64,000 bases of DNA from Actinoalloteichus_B caeruleus (GCF_000718005.1 NZ_JODV01000009.1); one strand, 5' to 3'. Counted from the first letter of the stretch, positions 17,822-27,112 are shown. Notes: generated by a model not told the origin, from the sequence alone. Numbers and translations are program-made.

Positions 17822-18459
17822 GCAGCACCGTGGAGTCCTCCTCGGGTGCCGGGACGGAACACAGATCGTTCTGGACCGGGCGGAGTGGGCTCGTCGTCGC
17901 CGCCTTCCTGCTGGGGCTGGCGATCTTCCTCACCTACGGCACCCTCACCATGGAGGTGCCGCCCAACGTCAGCTCACCGGGACCGCAGTTCTTCCCGACC
18001 ATCGTCACGGTGCTGACCTACCTGCTCGCGGTCCTGCTGGCCGTGCAGGTCATCCGCCACCCCTCCGTCCCCCAGGAGGAAACCGCCGCCGAGGAGACCG
18101 ACGGCGCCGCCGAGGAGGAGGGCGCCGGGGAAGGGGCCGAGGCATCCGGCGAGGAGACCCCGGCGTCCGCTGGTGGCGCCGGTGAGCGACCGGCCGTCGA
18201 GCGGTACCGCACCCACACCGACTGGCGGACGGTCGGCATCGTGGTCGCCTCCTTCGTGGCCTTCACCGTCCTGCTGGTGCCGGTGGGCTGGCTGATCTCG
18301 GGAGCACTGCTGTTCTGGGGCGTCACCTACGCCCTGCACGGCAAGCGCCCGCTGTTCGACGCCAGCGTGGCGCTGGTGGTCTCCTCCGTGATCCAGCTGG
18401 CCTTCTCGGCCGGCCTCGGGCTCAACCTGCCCGCCGGAATCCTGGGTGGGGTGTTCTGA
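17818..18459 (+). CDS. tctB: tripartite tricarboxylate transporter, small membrane subunit
   Basis: A 213-residue membrane protein with four predicted helices, the first at about residues 25-45 (LVVAAFLLGLAIFLTYG). The conserved GPQFFPTIV is present just before the second. Unusual is a cytosolic insertion of about 50 mainly Glu/Ala/Gly residues between helices 2 and 3 (around residues 85-130), longer than in most TctB proteins. It has GTGA overlap with tctC and a one-base TGATG overlap with tctA. Confidence 0.9.
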   Translation: MSSTVESSSGAGTEHRSFWTGRSGLVVAAFLLGLAIFLTYGTLTMEVPPNVSSPGPQFFPTIVTVLTYLLAVLLAVQVIRHPSVPQEETAAEETDGAAEEEGAGEGAEASGEETPASAGGAGERPAVERYRTHTDWRTVGIVVASFVAFTVLLVPVGWLISGALLFWGVTYALHGKRPLFDASVALVVSSVIQLAFSAGLGLNLPAGILGGVF

Positions 18460-19964
18460 TGGAAGCCTTGAATAACCTCTTCGAGGGTTTCGCCGGCGCG
18501 GTCAGCCCGATCAACCTGCTGTGGGTCGTGGTGGGCGCGGTGCTCGGCACCGCCGTCGGTGTCCTGCCCGGTCTCGGCTCGGCGATGGCGGTGGCCCTGC
18601 TGCTGCCCGTCACCTTCAGCCTCGACCCCATCGGCGCGTTCATCATGTTCGCCGGTGTCTACTACGGCGGTCTGTTCGGTGACTCCACCACCGGCATCCT
18701 GCTCAACACCCCGGGCAACAGCTCGGCGATCGCCACCACCTTCGAGGGCCACCGGATGGCCAAGGCCGGGCGGGCACCGCAGGCCCTGGCCACCTCGGCG
18801 ATCGGCGCGTTCACCGGCGGCATGATCGCCACCACCCTGGTGGTGTTCTTCGCCCCCCACCTGGCCGAGCTGGCCAGCCTGTTCGGTCCGGCCGAGTACT
18901 TCGCGCTGGCGGTGTTCGCCTTCGTCGCCACCGCGACGGTGGTGGCCGAATCGGTGATCAAGGGCCTGGCGGCCCTGGTCATCGGTCTGGCCCTGGCGAT
19001 GGTCGGCATCGACGGCCCCTCGGGCGCGTCCCGGTTCACCCTCGGCATGCCCCAGCTGTTCGACGGCGTGGCCATCGTGGTCATCACCGTCGGCCTGCTG
19101 GCGCTCGGCGAGGTGCTCTTCGTGGCCTCCCGCATCCACCGGGACAAGGGGCGCACCACCACCCCGTTCACCGGGCGGCCCTGGCTGAGCAGGTCCGACG
19201 TCCGCAAGGCGTGGCCGGCGTGGCTGCGCGGCGCCGGCTTCGGCGTCCCGTTCGGGGTCATCCCCGTCGGCGGGTCGGAGATCCCGACGTTCATGGCCTA
19301 CGGCACCGAACGCCGGTTGGACCGCCGCCGGAAGAACCCGATGTTCGGCAAGGGCGCCATCCAGGGCGTCGCCGCACCGGAGGCGGCCGGCAACGCGACC
19401 GCGGGCAGCGCGATGGGCGCCCTGCTCGCCCTGGGCCTGCCGACCTCGGCCACGGCGGCGATCATGCTGGCCGCGTTCCAGCAGTACGGCATGCAGCCCG
19501 GTCCGCTGCTGTTCGAGCGCAACGCCGAACTGGTCTGGACGCTGCTGGCCAGCCTCTTCATCGGCATGGTGGTGCTGCTGATCCTCAACCTGCCCTTCGC
19601 GCCGTTGTGGGCGAAGCTGCTGATGATCCCCAAGCACTACCTCTACGCCGGGATCTCGGTGTTCTGCGGCCTCGGCGTCTACGCCACCAGCTCCTCGACA
19701 GCCGACCTGGTGTTGTTGCTGCTCATCGGCCTGCTCGGGTTCATGATGCGCCGGTACGGGCTACCGCTGGCGCCGGTGCTCATCGCGGTGATCCTCGGGC
19801 CGCTGGCCGAGACCGAGCTGCGCCGGGCACTGGCCGTCAGCGAGGGGGACGTGGGCATCCTCTTCGACAGCGGCATCGCGGTGACGCTGTACGTGATCCT
19901 GGCGCTGGCCGTGCTGTTCATGGTGGTCAACAAGATCCGCCGGAGGGTGCGGCAGGACATCTGA
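18459..19964 (+). CDS. tctA: tripartite tricarboxylate transporter, large membrane subunit
   Basis: A 501-residue permease with about 11-12 hydrophobic helices. TctA signature stretches are present: GVLPGLGSAMAVALLLP, YYGGLFGDSTTGILLNTPG and the second half repeat GVAAPEAAGNATAGSAMG, LGLPTSATAAIML. It forms the Na+ or H+-driven carboxylate permease with TctB. It is the last gene of the operon, followed by a strong hairpin at 20001-20039. Confidence 0.95.
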   Translation: MEALNNLFEGFAGAVSPINLLWVVVGAVLGTAVGVLPGLGSAMAVALLLPVTFSLDPIGAFIMFAGVYYGGLFGDSTTGILLNTPGNSSAIATTFEGHRMAKAGRAPQALATSAIGAFTGGMIATTLVVFFAPHLAELASLFGPAEYFALAVFAFVATATVVAESVIKGLAALVIGLALAMVGIDGPSGASRFTLGMPQLFDGVAIVVITVGLLALGEVLFVASRIHRDKGRTTTPFTGRPWLSRSDVRKAWPAWLRGAGFGVPFGVIPVGGSEIPTFMAYGTERRLDRRRKNPMFGKGAIQGVAAPEAAGNATAGSAMGALLALGLPTSATAAIMLAAFQQYGMQPGPLLFERNAELVWTLLASLFIGMVVLLILNLPFAPLWAKLLMIPKHYLYAGISVFCGLGVYATSSSTADLVLLLLIGLLGFMMRRYGLPLAPVLIAVILGPLAETELRRALAVSEGDVGILFDSGIAVTLYVILALAVLFMVVNKIRRRVRQDI

Positions 19965-20000
19965 CCTGGTGCCGGCCTCCGGTCGGCCACGTGGTGCCGT

Positions 20001-20039
20001 CGTCGCGGTGTCCCCGGGAACCCCGGGGGCACCGCGACG
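20001..20039 (+). terminator. strong hairpin ending tctCBA
   Basis: CGTCGCGGTG pairs with its complement ending at 20039, and the inner CCCCGGG/CCCGGGG continues the stem, giving about 16 paired bases with a short loop. Confidence 0.75.
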
Positions 20040-20225
20040 TTCGCGTTCCGGGGTCGGGCCGCCCCCGGGACGTCCCTTCGGCAGGTGCCCGGTGCGACGT
20101 CCCGCGCCGGCGTCCCGACCTCCTCGTGCCGGCTCCGCCCATCCCGGGCCCGGGAGCGGCGCGCCCTCCCGCCGCCACCCGCGCCGACCGCTGACCAGCT
20201 CCGGCCGTGGTCTGCTGGAGGTGTA

Positions 20226-20260
20226 CCGCTGAGTGGTACGGTGAGACCGCTCTACGGTTC
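20226..20260. promoter_or_regulatory. tandem IclR-type operators upstream of the CoA-transferase
   Basis: CCGCTGAGTGGTAC (20226-20239) and CCGCTCTACGGTTC (20247-20260) are 21 bases apart, the same spacing as the pair upstream of the IclR gene. The second lies 43 bases before the CoA-transferase start. The remainder of 20040-20303 holds no gene. Confidence 0.6.
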
Positions 20261-20303
20261 ACCTGGTGCGTCGGGGACGGCGCGACGACGAGGGAGGTCA
20301 GGA

Positions 20304-21527
20304 ATGCCCACGGCGGCGACCGACGGCGAGGGTCTGCTCAGCGGCGTCCGGGTGCTGGATCTCAGCAACGTCCTGGCCGGCCCCTACGCCAGCTACCAGC
20401 TCGGCCTGTTCGGCGCCGACGTCATCAAGGTCGAGGTGCCCGGCAGCGGCGACCTCGCCCGACAGCTGGGCGCCGACCCCGACCTGAACCGGGACCTGCT
20501 CGGCGCGTCCTTCCTCGCCCAGAACGGCGGCAAACGCTCGGTCACCGTCAACCTCAAGTCCGAGGCCGGCCGGGAGGTCTTCACCCGCCTGGTGGCCCAG
20601 GCCGACGTCCTCGTGGAGAACTTCCGCCCCGGAGTCCTCGCCCGCCTCGGCTTCCCCTGGGAACGCCTCCAGGAGATCAACCCGCGCCTCGTCTACTGCG
20701 CCATCTCCGGCTTCGGGCAGAGCGGCCCCCTGCGCGACCGGCCCGCCTACGACCAGATCATCCAGGGCCTGTCCGGGATGATGGCGGTCACCGGAACCGA
20801 GGACACCGCCCCGCTGCGCGCCGGCTACCCCGTGGGCGACACCCTCGGCGGCCTGGCCGCCGCCATGGCCGTCGCCGCCGCCCTCGTCCGGGTGGCCCGC
20901 ACCGGGGTCGGCTCCTGCCTCGACGTCTCCATGCTGGAAAGCGCGATCACCGCCCTGGGCTGGGCCGCCTCCAACCATCTCATCGCCGGCCGCGACCCCG
21001 TGCCCATGGGCAACGAGAACGCCACCGCCGCCCCCTCCGGCACGTTCCGCACCGGCCACGGCGCCCTCAACATCGCCGCCAACAAGCAGGAGCAGTTCGA
21101 GGCCGTGTGCCGGGTCGTCGGCCGCCCCGACCTGGCCACCGACCCCCGCTTCGCCCGCCGCGAGGACCGCAAGACCCACCGGCTGGCGCTGCGCGACGCA
21201 CTCGAGGCCGCGCTCGCCTCCCACCCCGCCGAGCACTGGGAGAACGCCCTCGCCGAGGCCGGCGTCCCCGCGGCCCGCGTCCTCGACGTCCGCCAGGCCC
21301 TCGAACTCGACCAGATCGCCGAACGCGGCTTCCTCCACGACCTGCCCCACCCGGCCGACCCGGACCGGACGGTGCGCGTGCTCGGTAACGGCGTCCGCGT
21401 CGACGGCCACGCCAGCACCCCCAGCGCCCCACCCCCGGTGCTCGGTGAACACACCACCCCGCTGCTGCGGGAACTCGGCTACACCGACGAGGAGATCCGC
21501 GCACTGCGCGAGGAAGGGGCGGTATGA
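20304..21527 (+). CDS. class III (CaiB/BaiF) CoA-transferase
   Basis: A 407-residue CoA-transferase that would move CoA from one acyl-CoA to a carboxylic acid. Near the N-terminus there is VLDLSNVLAGPYASYQLG and then GADVIKVEVP. The catalytic Asp is expected in AGYPVGDTLGGLAA. GGKRSVTVNLK is also typical. The ATG follows AGGGAGG. Its stop overlaps the start of the citryl-CoA-lyase-like gene (ATGA at 21524), so the products should act in sequence: CoA activation, then cleavage. The tandem operators upstream suggest induction through the IclR regulator. Confidence 0.92.
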   Translation: MPTAATDGEGLLSGVRVLDLSNVLAGPYASYQLGLFGADVIKVEVPGSGDLARQLGADPDLNRDLLGASFLAQNGGKRSVTVNLKSEAGREVFTRLVAQADVLVENFRPGVLARLGFPWERLQEINPRLVYCAISGFGQSGPLRDRPAYDQIIQGLSGMMAVTGTEDTAPLRAGYPVGDTLGGLAAAMAVAAALVRVARTGVGSCLDVSMLESAITALGWAASNHLIAGRDPVPMGNENATAAPSGTFRTGHGALNIAANKQEQFEAVCRVVGRPDLATDPRFARREDRKTHRLALRDALEAALASHPAEHWENALAEAGVPAARVLDVRQALELDQIAERGFLHDLPHPADPDRTVRVLGNGVRVDGHASTPSAPPPVLGEHTTPLLRELGYTDEEIRALREEGAV

Positions 21528-22423
21528 CCCAGCACGACGAGAACACCCGGCCAGCCGACACGGCGAGCGCCACCGGGGACACCGGGGAGGCGGCGACGAT
21601 CCCGACCGAGAAGGTCACCGGCTGGTGGGCCACCGACATCGCCCGCATCCACCCCGGCGAGATCGCCCTGCGCGGCTACCCCGTCGAACAGCTCATCGGC
21701 CGTGCGGGCTTCGCCGACACCATCTGGCTGATGCTGCGCGGCGACCTCCCCACCCCCGGCCAGGCCCGGCTGTTGGAGGCCGCCCTGGTCTCCGCCGTCG
21801 ACCACGGGCCCCAGGCCCCCTCCATCGCCGCGGCGCGAATGGCCGCCACCTGCGGGGTCGGCCTCAACAACGCCGTCGCCACCGGCGTCAACCTCCTCGG
21901 CGACGTCCACGGCGGCGCCGGCCAGCAGTGCATGGACCTCCTCGCCCGACTCCACACCGAGGTCGCCGCCGGTGAGACCCCCGACGCCGTCGCCGCCAGG
22001 GCCGTCACCGAACACCGCGAGGCCGGCCGCCACGTCCCCGGCTTCGGCCACCGCTTCCACCCCAGGGACCCGCGCCGTGACCCGCTGCTCGGCCTGCTCA
22101 CCGAGGCGGCGGACGCCGGCGTCGTCCCCGGCGACCACCTGGCCATCGGCCTGGCCCTCGAGGACGCCCTCGCCACCGGCCGCCGCCGACCCGTGCCGAT
22201 GAACATCGACGGCGCCACCGCCCTGATCTACTCGGAACTCGGCTTCGCCCCCGAACTCGGCCGTGGCCTGTTCGTGCTGTCCCGCTCGGTCGGCATCCTC
22301 GCCCACGCCTGGGAGGAACGGCGGTCGGGCACCCGGATCAAGGGGCCGATCCCGCGCCCGCTGCTCGCCGACTACACCGGACCCGACCTGCGGGACGTCC
22401 CCACCACCCCACCCCAGCACTGA
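21524..22423 (+). CDS. citryl-CoA lyase-like protein (citrate synthase fold)
   Basis: A 299-residue protein, about the size of the citryl-CoA-lyase module of ATP-citrate lyase and of stand-alone Ccl. The three catalytic positions of the citrate synthase fold can be seen: His in LLGDVHGGAGQQ, His in GFGHRFHPRDPR, and Asp in MNIDGATALIY. Citrate synthase itself is longer. The likely reaction is retro-aldol cleavage of a hydroxyacyl-CoA made by the upstream CoA-transferase; whether that is citryl-CoA or an analogue is not decidable here. Coupled by ATGA to the transferase. Confidence 0.85.
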   Translation: MTQHDENTRPADTASATGDTGEAATIPTEKVTGWWATDIARIHPGEIALRGYPVEQLIGRAGFADTIWLMLRGDLPTPGQARLLEAALVSAVDHGPQAPSIAAARMAATCGVGLNNAVATGVNLLGDVHGGAGQQCMDLLARLHTEVAAGETPDAVAARAVTEHREAGRHVPGFGHRFHPRDPRRDPLLGLLTEAADAGVVPGDHLAIGLALEDALATGRRRPVPMNIDGATALIYSELGFAPELGRGLFVLSRSVGILAHAWEERRSGTRIKGPIPRPLLADYTGPDLRDVPTTPPQH

Positions 22424-22623
22424 GCGGCCCCTCGCCCCCCTCCGGCCTGGCCGGGCGGCAGCACCCCACCCGGCCACGCCCGGACCGGATACCCACACCC
22501 GGACCCCGGTGACCATTCCGGAACACCACGAAACCCGGTTGCCCCCCGGCCGGACCGGCCGCGATACTTCCGCCGGCCCGGCCGTCGGGAGACCCGGGCG
22601 GGACACACCGGAGGGGCAGGCGG

Positions 22624-23982
22624 ATGGTCGACCGCATCTACCACGGGGCACTGGTCGTGACCGGACCCCGCGACGCCCACCCCTTCGTCGGGGACGTGGG
22701 CATCGACGGCGACACCATCGCCTTCGTCCGACCCACCACCGGAGCCGTCGTCGGGGGCGGCTCCGCCCCCGACACGTGGCCCCCGGCCTCCCACCCCGCC
22801 GCCGAGCACGTCGACGCCACCGGCCACGTCCTGCTCCCCGGGCTCGTCAACGGCCACCTCCACCCCACCCCGGCGCTGCTGCGCACCGCCCTGGCCGCCA
22901 CCACCATCGACCACCAGGACGGCCACCCCCTCGCCGACGGCCTCTACGCCGCGCTGACCGCCGACCGGGAAACCCTGCGGCTCAGCGCGAAACTGGCCAT
23001 CACCGAGGCGATCAGCTCCGGCACCACCGCCCTCTGCCTCCACGAGTACCTCGACCCCGTCGTCGCCGCCGAGGTCGCCGCCGACCTCGGGATCCCCGCC
23101 ACCGTCGCCCTGCACCCCGAACCCGGCGGCACCGCCTGGCGCGACACCCTCCGCCAGGTCCAGGACACCGGGTGCTCGGCGATGCTCGCCGGCGTCAACG
23201 AGAACGACCCCGACCACACCCCCGAATACCTGCGGGAACTCGTCACCCACGCCGCCGACCTCGGCATCCGGGTCCACACCCACGTCAGCGAGACCACGCT
23301 CCGCCACGAGACGACCCGGGCCCGCACCGGCCGCTCCCCGATCCGCTACTACCAGGCACTCGGACTCCTCGACCACCTCTACGCGGTGCACTGCACCGCC
23401 GTCGAACCCGCCGACATCGACCTGCTCGCCGACCACCGAGTCCCCGTCGTGCTGACCCCCTCCTCCGAGGCCCTGCTCGGCGACGGCACCCCACCCCTGC
23501 CCGCCCTCCTCGCCGCCGGCGCGCGCCTCGCCCTCGGCACCGACGGCTCCGCCTGGGCCGGCTCCGAGGACCTCCTCGCCGAACTCCGCGCCACCGCGCT
23601 GCTCACCCGCGCCCGATGGGGACCGGAGGCCGTCGACGGCGCCCAGCTGATCGAACTCGCCACCCTCGGCGGCGCCGACGTCCTCGACACCCCCGACACG
23701 CGGGGCGCCATCGAACCGGGCCGCCGCGCCGACCTCGTCCTGCTCGACGCCCGCCGCCCCGGGCTGCGCCCGCTGGCCACCAACGGCCCCCTGTCCACGG
23801 CCCGCGACGTCCTTGCCTTCGCCGCCACCGGCGCCGACGTCGTCGAGACCACCATCGGCGGCCGCGTCCGCTACCGGAGGGACGGCCCCGGGCTGCTCAC
23901 CGGAGACGAACTCGCCGAACTCGACGAGCGCGCCCGCCGGGTGTGGCGGGACAGCGGAGCCGCCACCGCCACCTCCTGGTAG
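22624..23982 (+). CDS. amidohydrolase (Atz/Trz, cytosine-deaminase-like)
   Basis: A 452-residue metal-dependent hydrolase. The metal-binding signature NGHLHPTP is near residue 77 (H-x-H). HTHVSETT (a metal His region) and GTDGSAWAG with the catalytic Asp follow. The C-terminal beta-sandwich closes with DLVLLD. The superfamily deaminates or dechlorinates N-heterocycles and hydrolyses cyclic amides. The ATG follows GGAGGGG. There is a 200-base gap to the previous gene, so it may have its own promoter, though it shares direction with the operon. Confidence 0.88.
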   Translation: MVDRIYHGALVVTGPRDAHPFVGDVGIDGDTIAFVRPTTGAVVGGGSAPDTWPPASHPAAEHVDATGHVLLPGLVNGHLHPTPALLRTALAATTIDHQDGHPLADGLYAALTADRETLRLSAKLAITEAISSGTTALCLHEYLDPVVAAEVAADLGIPATVALHPEPGGTAWRDTLRQVQDTGCSAMLAGVNENDPDHTPEYLRELVTHAADLGIRVHTHVSETTLRHETTRARTGRSPIRYYQALGLLDHLYAVHCTAVEPADIDLLADHRVPVVLTPSSEALLGDGTPPLPALLAAGARLALGTDGSAWAGSEDLLAELRATALLTRARWGPEAVDGAQLIELATLGGADVLDTPDTRGAIEPGRRADLVLLDARRPGLRPLATNGPLSTARDVLAFAATGADVVETTIGGRVRYRRDGPGLLTGDELAELDERARRVWRDSGAATATSW

Positions 23983-24090
23983 CGAGGACGGTCGGACCAC
24001 CGGGAACCCGACGCCGCCGGTCACATCGCGAGCCCGAGCACCCCACCCCGCCGGGTGAGCGCACACCACCACCCCCCACCAGGAGAACCG

Positions 24091-25194
24091 ATGACCGTGC
24101 CCCACGGCGGCCACACCACCCCCGCCTTCGCCGCCGTCCGCGACGCCTTCCTCGACCTGCTCCACACCGGACGCGAGACCGGCGCCGCCGTCGCCGTCCT
24201 GCACCGGGGACAGCCCGTCGTCGAGATCTGGGGAGGCTGGCGGGACCAGCACCGCACCCACCCCTGGACCGCCGACACCCTCGTCCACACCTACTCCGTC
24301 GGCAAACCCCTCGCCGCCCTCGCCACCCTGACCGCCGTCACCGACGCCGCCCTCGACCTGGACGACCCGGTCGCCGACGTGTGGCCCGAGTACGGCCAGG
24401 CCGGCAAGGAACGGACGACACTCCGCCACCTGCTCGCCCACCAGGGCGGCCTGCCCGCCTTCCCCGAGACCGCCGCCCACCTCCCCCTGCTCGCCGACGA
24501 CCAGCTCCGCGCCGCCCTCGCCCGGGCGGAACCCGAGTTCGCCCCCGGAACCGCCCACGCCGAACACGCCCTGACCTACGGTCACCTCCTCGACGGCGTC
24601 CTCCGGGGAACCGGAGCCGCCTCCCTCGGCCAGGTGTTCCGCCACCGCATCGCCCGGCCGCTGGGGCTCGACGCCCATTTCGGCGTGCCCGCCCAGGACC
24701 TGCCCCGGGTCGCCGACCTCGAGTACGGCGACGCCCGGTGGCCCACGGCGACGGCCGGGGAGCCCGGCTCCCTGGAACACCGGGCGATGACCCGGCCGAC
24801 CGGGGCACTCGACGTCGAGGTGTTGAACGGCCCCGCCTGGCGCCGCGCCGAGTTCCCGGCGATCGGCCTGCACACCACGGCGTCCGCGATCGGGAAGTTC
24901 TACGCCGGACTTGTCGACCCCGGCGGCCCGGTAGCCGGCTTGCTGGGGGAGCGGGTGCACCGGGAACTCCTCAGCCCGCAGGCCCGGGGAACGGACCTGT
25001 TCCTGGGCCACGAGGTGACCTGGTCCCTCGGTTTCCAACTGTCCGGCGACGAGGTGGCGATGGGCGGAGCCGGCGGTTCGGCGGCCTGGGTGTCGCAGGG
25101 GGAGGAGTACGCCTGCGCCTACGTCACCCGCCGACTCGCCGGTTTCGACCGGGTGGACACCATCGAACACGCCGTGCGGGAGTGCCTGAGCTGA
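24091..25194 (+). CDS. beta-lactamase-family serine hydrolase (class C/EstB-like)
   Basis: A 367-residue cytosolic serine hydrolase; no signal peptide is seen. The SxxK nucleophile motif is YSVGKPL (about residues 68-74). The second motif appears as LTYGHLLDG (Y-x-H rather than Y-x-N), and GGAGGSAAWV near the end replaces the KTG/HTG box. LRHLLAHQGGLPAF is typical of EstB/penicillin-binding-like esterases. AGGAG precedes the ATG by 6 bases. It probably hydrolyses an ester or amide in the same catabolic programme as the amidohydrolase. Confidence 0.88.
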   Translation: MTVPHGGHTTPAFAAVRDAFLDLLHTGRETGAAVAVLHRGQPVVEIWGGWRDQHRTHPWTADTLVHTYSVGKPLAALATLTAVTDAALDLDDPVADVWPEYGQAGKERTTLRHLLAHQGGLPAFPETAAHLPLLADDQLRAALARAEPEFAPGTAHAEHALTYGHLLDGVLRGTGAASLGQVFRHRIARPLGLDAHFGVPAQDLPRVADLEYGDARWPTATAGEPGSLEHRAMTRPTGALDVEVLNGPAWRRAEFPAIGLHTTASAIGKFYAGLVDPGGPVAGLLGERVHRELLSPQARGTDLFLGHEVTWSLGFQLSGDEVAMGGAGGSAAWVSQGEEYACAYVTRRLAGFDRVDTIEHAVRECLS

Positions 25195-25450
25195 GGCCCC
25201 CGTCCGAAACCGTCCCCCGCTGACGGGGCGCGGGTCCCGCCGACCAGTCCCCGCGCGCGCCTCCCGAAGGTGCGCGAGGCAGGGGCGCGTGGCCCGAGTC
25301 CGCCGGACACGGTGAACCAGGCGCCCCCCAGCGCCGGGCGGGCCGGGCGAGGCCCGTAGGCCCTCGGGCTTGCTCATGACGCGTCGTTCCCGGGCGGGCC
25401 CGCTCGTCCTGACCCGACCGCTGTTCTTGGCCGCCGCTGCGCCCCAGCTC

Positions 25451-26152
25451 TCAGGCTGGGTGGATCCGCTCGACCTGGTGCCGGGTGGTGTACATGTCCC
25501 AGTACTGCTCGGCGAGGTCGTCGGGATCGACGACCGGGAACCCGGTGGAGGCCCCGGAGTCGGCGACGAGTGCGCTCATCTCGCTGCGGGCGATCGTCGC
25601 CCCGACGGCCAGGGTACCGACGTAGATTCCCGCCTCGGCCAACTCGCCGTGCAGCGAGTAGAGGTAGTTGCGGATGGCGGCGCCCACCGGGGCCAGGCCG
25701 CTGAGCCCGGGCACGGGGTGGACCGCCGTGACCCCGGAGGTCAGCAGGAAGGCACCGTCCCCACGCTCGGTCCACTCCGGCAGTACCGCGCGGACCACCT
25801 CGACGGGGGTCAGCAGGAACATCGGCAGGCCCTGCTCCAACAGGGCGGCATCGGTCTGGGCGGCCGGCCCGAAACCCTGGTCGGCGCTGAACGGCCCGTA
25901 CTCGATCACGTCGATGCGGCCGAAGCGATCGCGGATGCTCGCGATCAGCGCCGGCACCTCGGCGGGCCGGGACAGGTCGGCGGTGAACCCGGCCGCCTCG
26001 ATGCCCTCCGCCGCCAGCTGCTCGACGAGGGCGTCCAGGCGCGGGCGGCGACGAGCCACCAGGGCGACCCGGAACCCCTCCCGGCCGAAGCGGCGGGCGA
26101 CGGAGGAGCCGAGACCGGTACCGGCCCCGAAGACGGCGATCACCTTGGACAT
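25451..26152 (-). CDS. atypical short-chain dehydrogenase lacking YxxxK
   Basis: A 233-residue SDR-fold protein. The nucleotide-binding loop is VFGAGTGLGSSVARRF, then ARRRPRL and DLSRPAEV for cofactor contacts, and the catalytic Ser region is FLLTSGV. At the place of the usual YxxxK there is LAPVGAAIR, with neither Tyr nor Lys. It may therefore bind NADP(H) without standard reductase activity. It is divergent from a TetR regulator, with two palindromes between them, and is the obvious regulated target. Confidence 0.85.
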   Translation of the reverse strand: MSKVIAVFGAGTGLGSSVARRFGREGFRVALVARRRPRLDALVEQLAAEGIEAAGFTADLSRPAEVPALIASIRDRFGRIDVIEYGPFSADQGFGPAAQTDAALLEQGLPMFLLTPVEVVRAVLPEWTERGDGAFLLTSGVTAVHPVPGLSGLAPVGAAIRNYLYSLHGELAEAGIYVGTLAVGATIARSEMSALVADSGASTGFPVVDPDDLAEQYWDMYTTRHQVERIHPA

Positions 26153-26180
26153 GGGGGAGTGCTCCCTTGCTCACGACATC

Positions 26181-26238
26181 TTGACCCTGGGGTCAACTTG
26201 AGTCCCGACGGTAGCATGTAAATTGACAGCAGGGTCAA
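26181..26238. promoter_or_regulatory. two TetR-type operators
   Basis: TTGACCC-TG-GGGTCAA (26181-26196) has perfect 7-base arms. A weaker copy, TTGAC-agcagg-GTCAA, lies at 26223-26238, 42 bases on. Both fall between the start of the SDR (26152) and of the TetR gene (26304). Confidence 0.7.
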
Positions 26239-26303
26239 GTTCGGCACGGTGGGCCGGCGGACGCGGCGGGACCGTCGAGGGCAGGACCAGGAGGAACCAC
26301 CAG

Positions 26304-26933
26304 ATGCGGGCCGACGCCCAACGGAACGCGGAGAAGCTGCGGGCGGCCGCCGCCGAGCTCTTCCAGAAACGCGGCCTCCAGGTGCCGCTGAAGGAGATCG
26401 CCCGCAGGGCGGGAGTGAGCCACGGCACGCTCTACAACCTGTTCGGCACCCGCGAGGCACTCATCGACGCGGTGGTGGCCGAGGGGGCGGCCCGCCGCCT
26501 CGACGAGGTCGCCCAGCAGGCGCTGTCCCACGACGACGCCTGGCAGGGGTTCGCGCACTACGTCGAGAGGCTCTGCGAACTCCAGGCCACCGACCCCGCC
26601 GTCGCCGACGTGGTCGGCGGCCGCTACCCGGACGCGGAACGGCTGATGGCGGCGTGCGGCCGCAGCATGGAGGCCGCGCGACGGATCGTCAGACGGGCCC
26701 ACGAGGCCGGCGCCCTGCGCCCCGACTTCACCAACGCCGACCTGGTGTTCGCCTTCGCCGCCAACGCGCTACTGGCCCGTGCCACCGCCGACGCCGCTCC
26801 GGACGCCTGGCGCCGGCAGGTCGCCTACCTCCTGGACGGCCTGCGCGCCGAGGCCGCCCGCACCCCGCTTCCCGCGAGCCAACCGACCGAAGGGCAGGTC
26901 CGCGAGGCGCTGCGGGGCCTGGGCGAGGTGTAG
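26304..26933 (+). CDS. TetR-family regulator
   Basis: A 209-residue repressor. The N-terminal helix-turn-helix (residues about 10-50) includes PLKEIARRAGVSHGTLYNLF, and an all-helical ligand domain follows. The ATG at 26304 was chosen because GAGGAAC lies 9 bases upstream, and it puts the HTH at the usual distance from the N-terminus. It likely represses itself and the divergent SDR through the palindromes at 26181-26238. A short inverted repeat (TACCCGG/CCGGGTA, 26963-26978) follows the stop. Confidence 0.9.
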   Translation: MRADAQRNAEKLRAAAAELFQKRGLQVPLKEIARRAGVSHGTLYNLFGTREALIDAVVAEGAARRLDEVAQQALSHDDAWQGFAHYVERLCELQATDPAVADVVGGRYPDAERLMAACGRSMEAARRIVRRAHEAGALRPDFTNADLVFAFAANALLARATADAAPDAWRRQVAYLLDGLRAEAARTPLPASQPTEGQVREALRGLGEV

Positions 26934-27112
26934 GGCGGGCGAGGCACGTCCCCCGACATGCTTACCCGGTGCCGGGTAGCCCGACAGCGCACCCCGATCG
27001 CTCGATCCACGCTCGCCGCCCTGCCAAGTAGTCGCGCCCAGCCCCAGGAGGCGTGAGGACGAGCCCCCTTTGCAGGGAGGACGGCGTCCGGTGGTTAGTC
27101 GTCCGCCCTGGT

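Noticed and set aside
22372..25377. A 1001-codon minus-strand frame and a 986-codon plus-strand frame over the amidohydrolase region
   Set aside because: Both are shadows of the amidohydrolase and serine hydrolase genes, produced by third-position GC bias.
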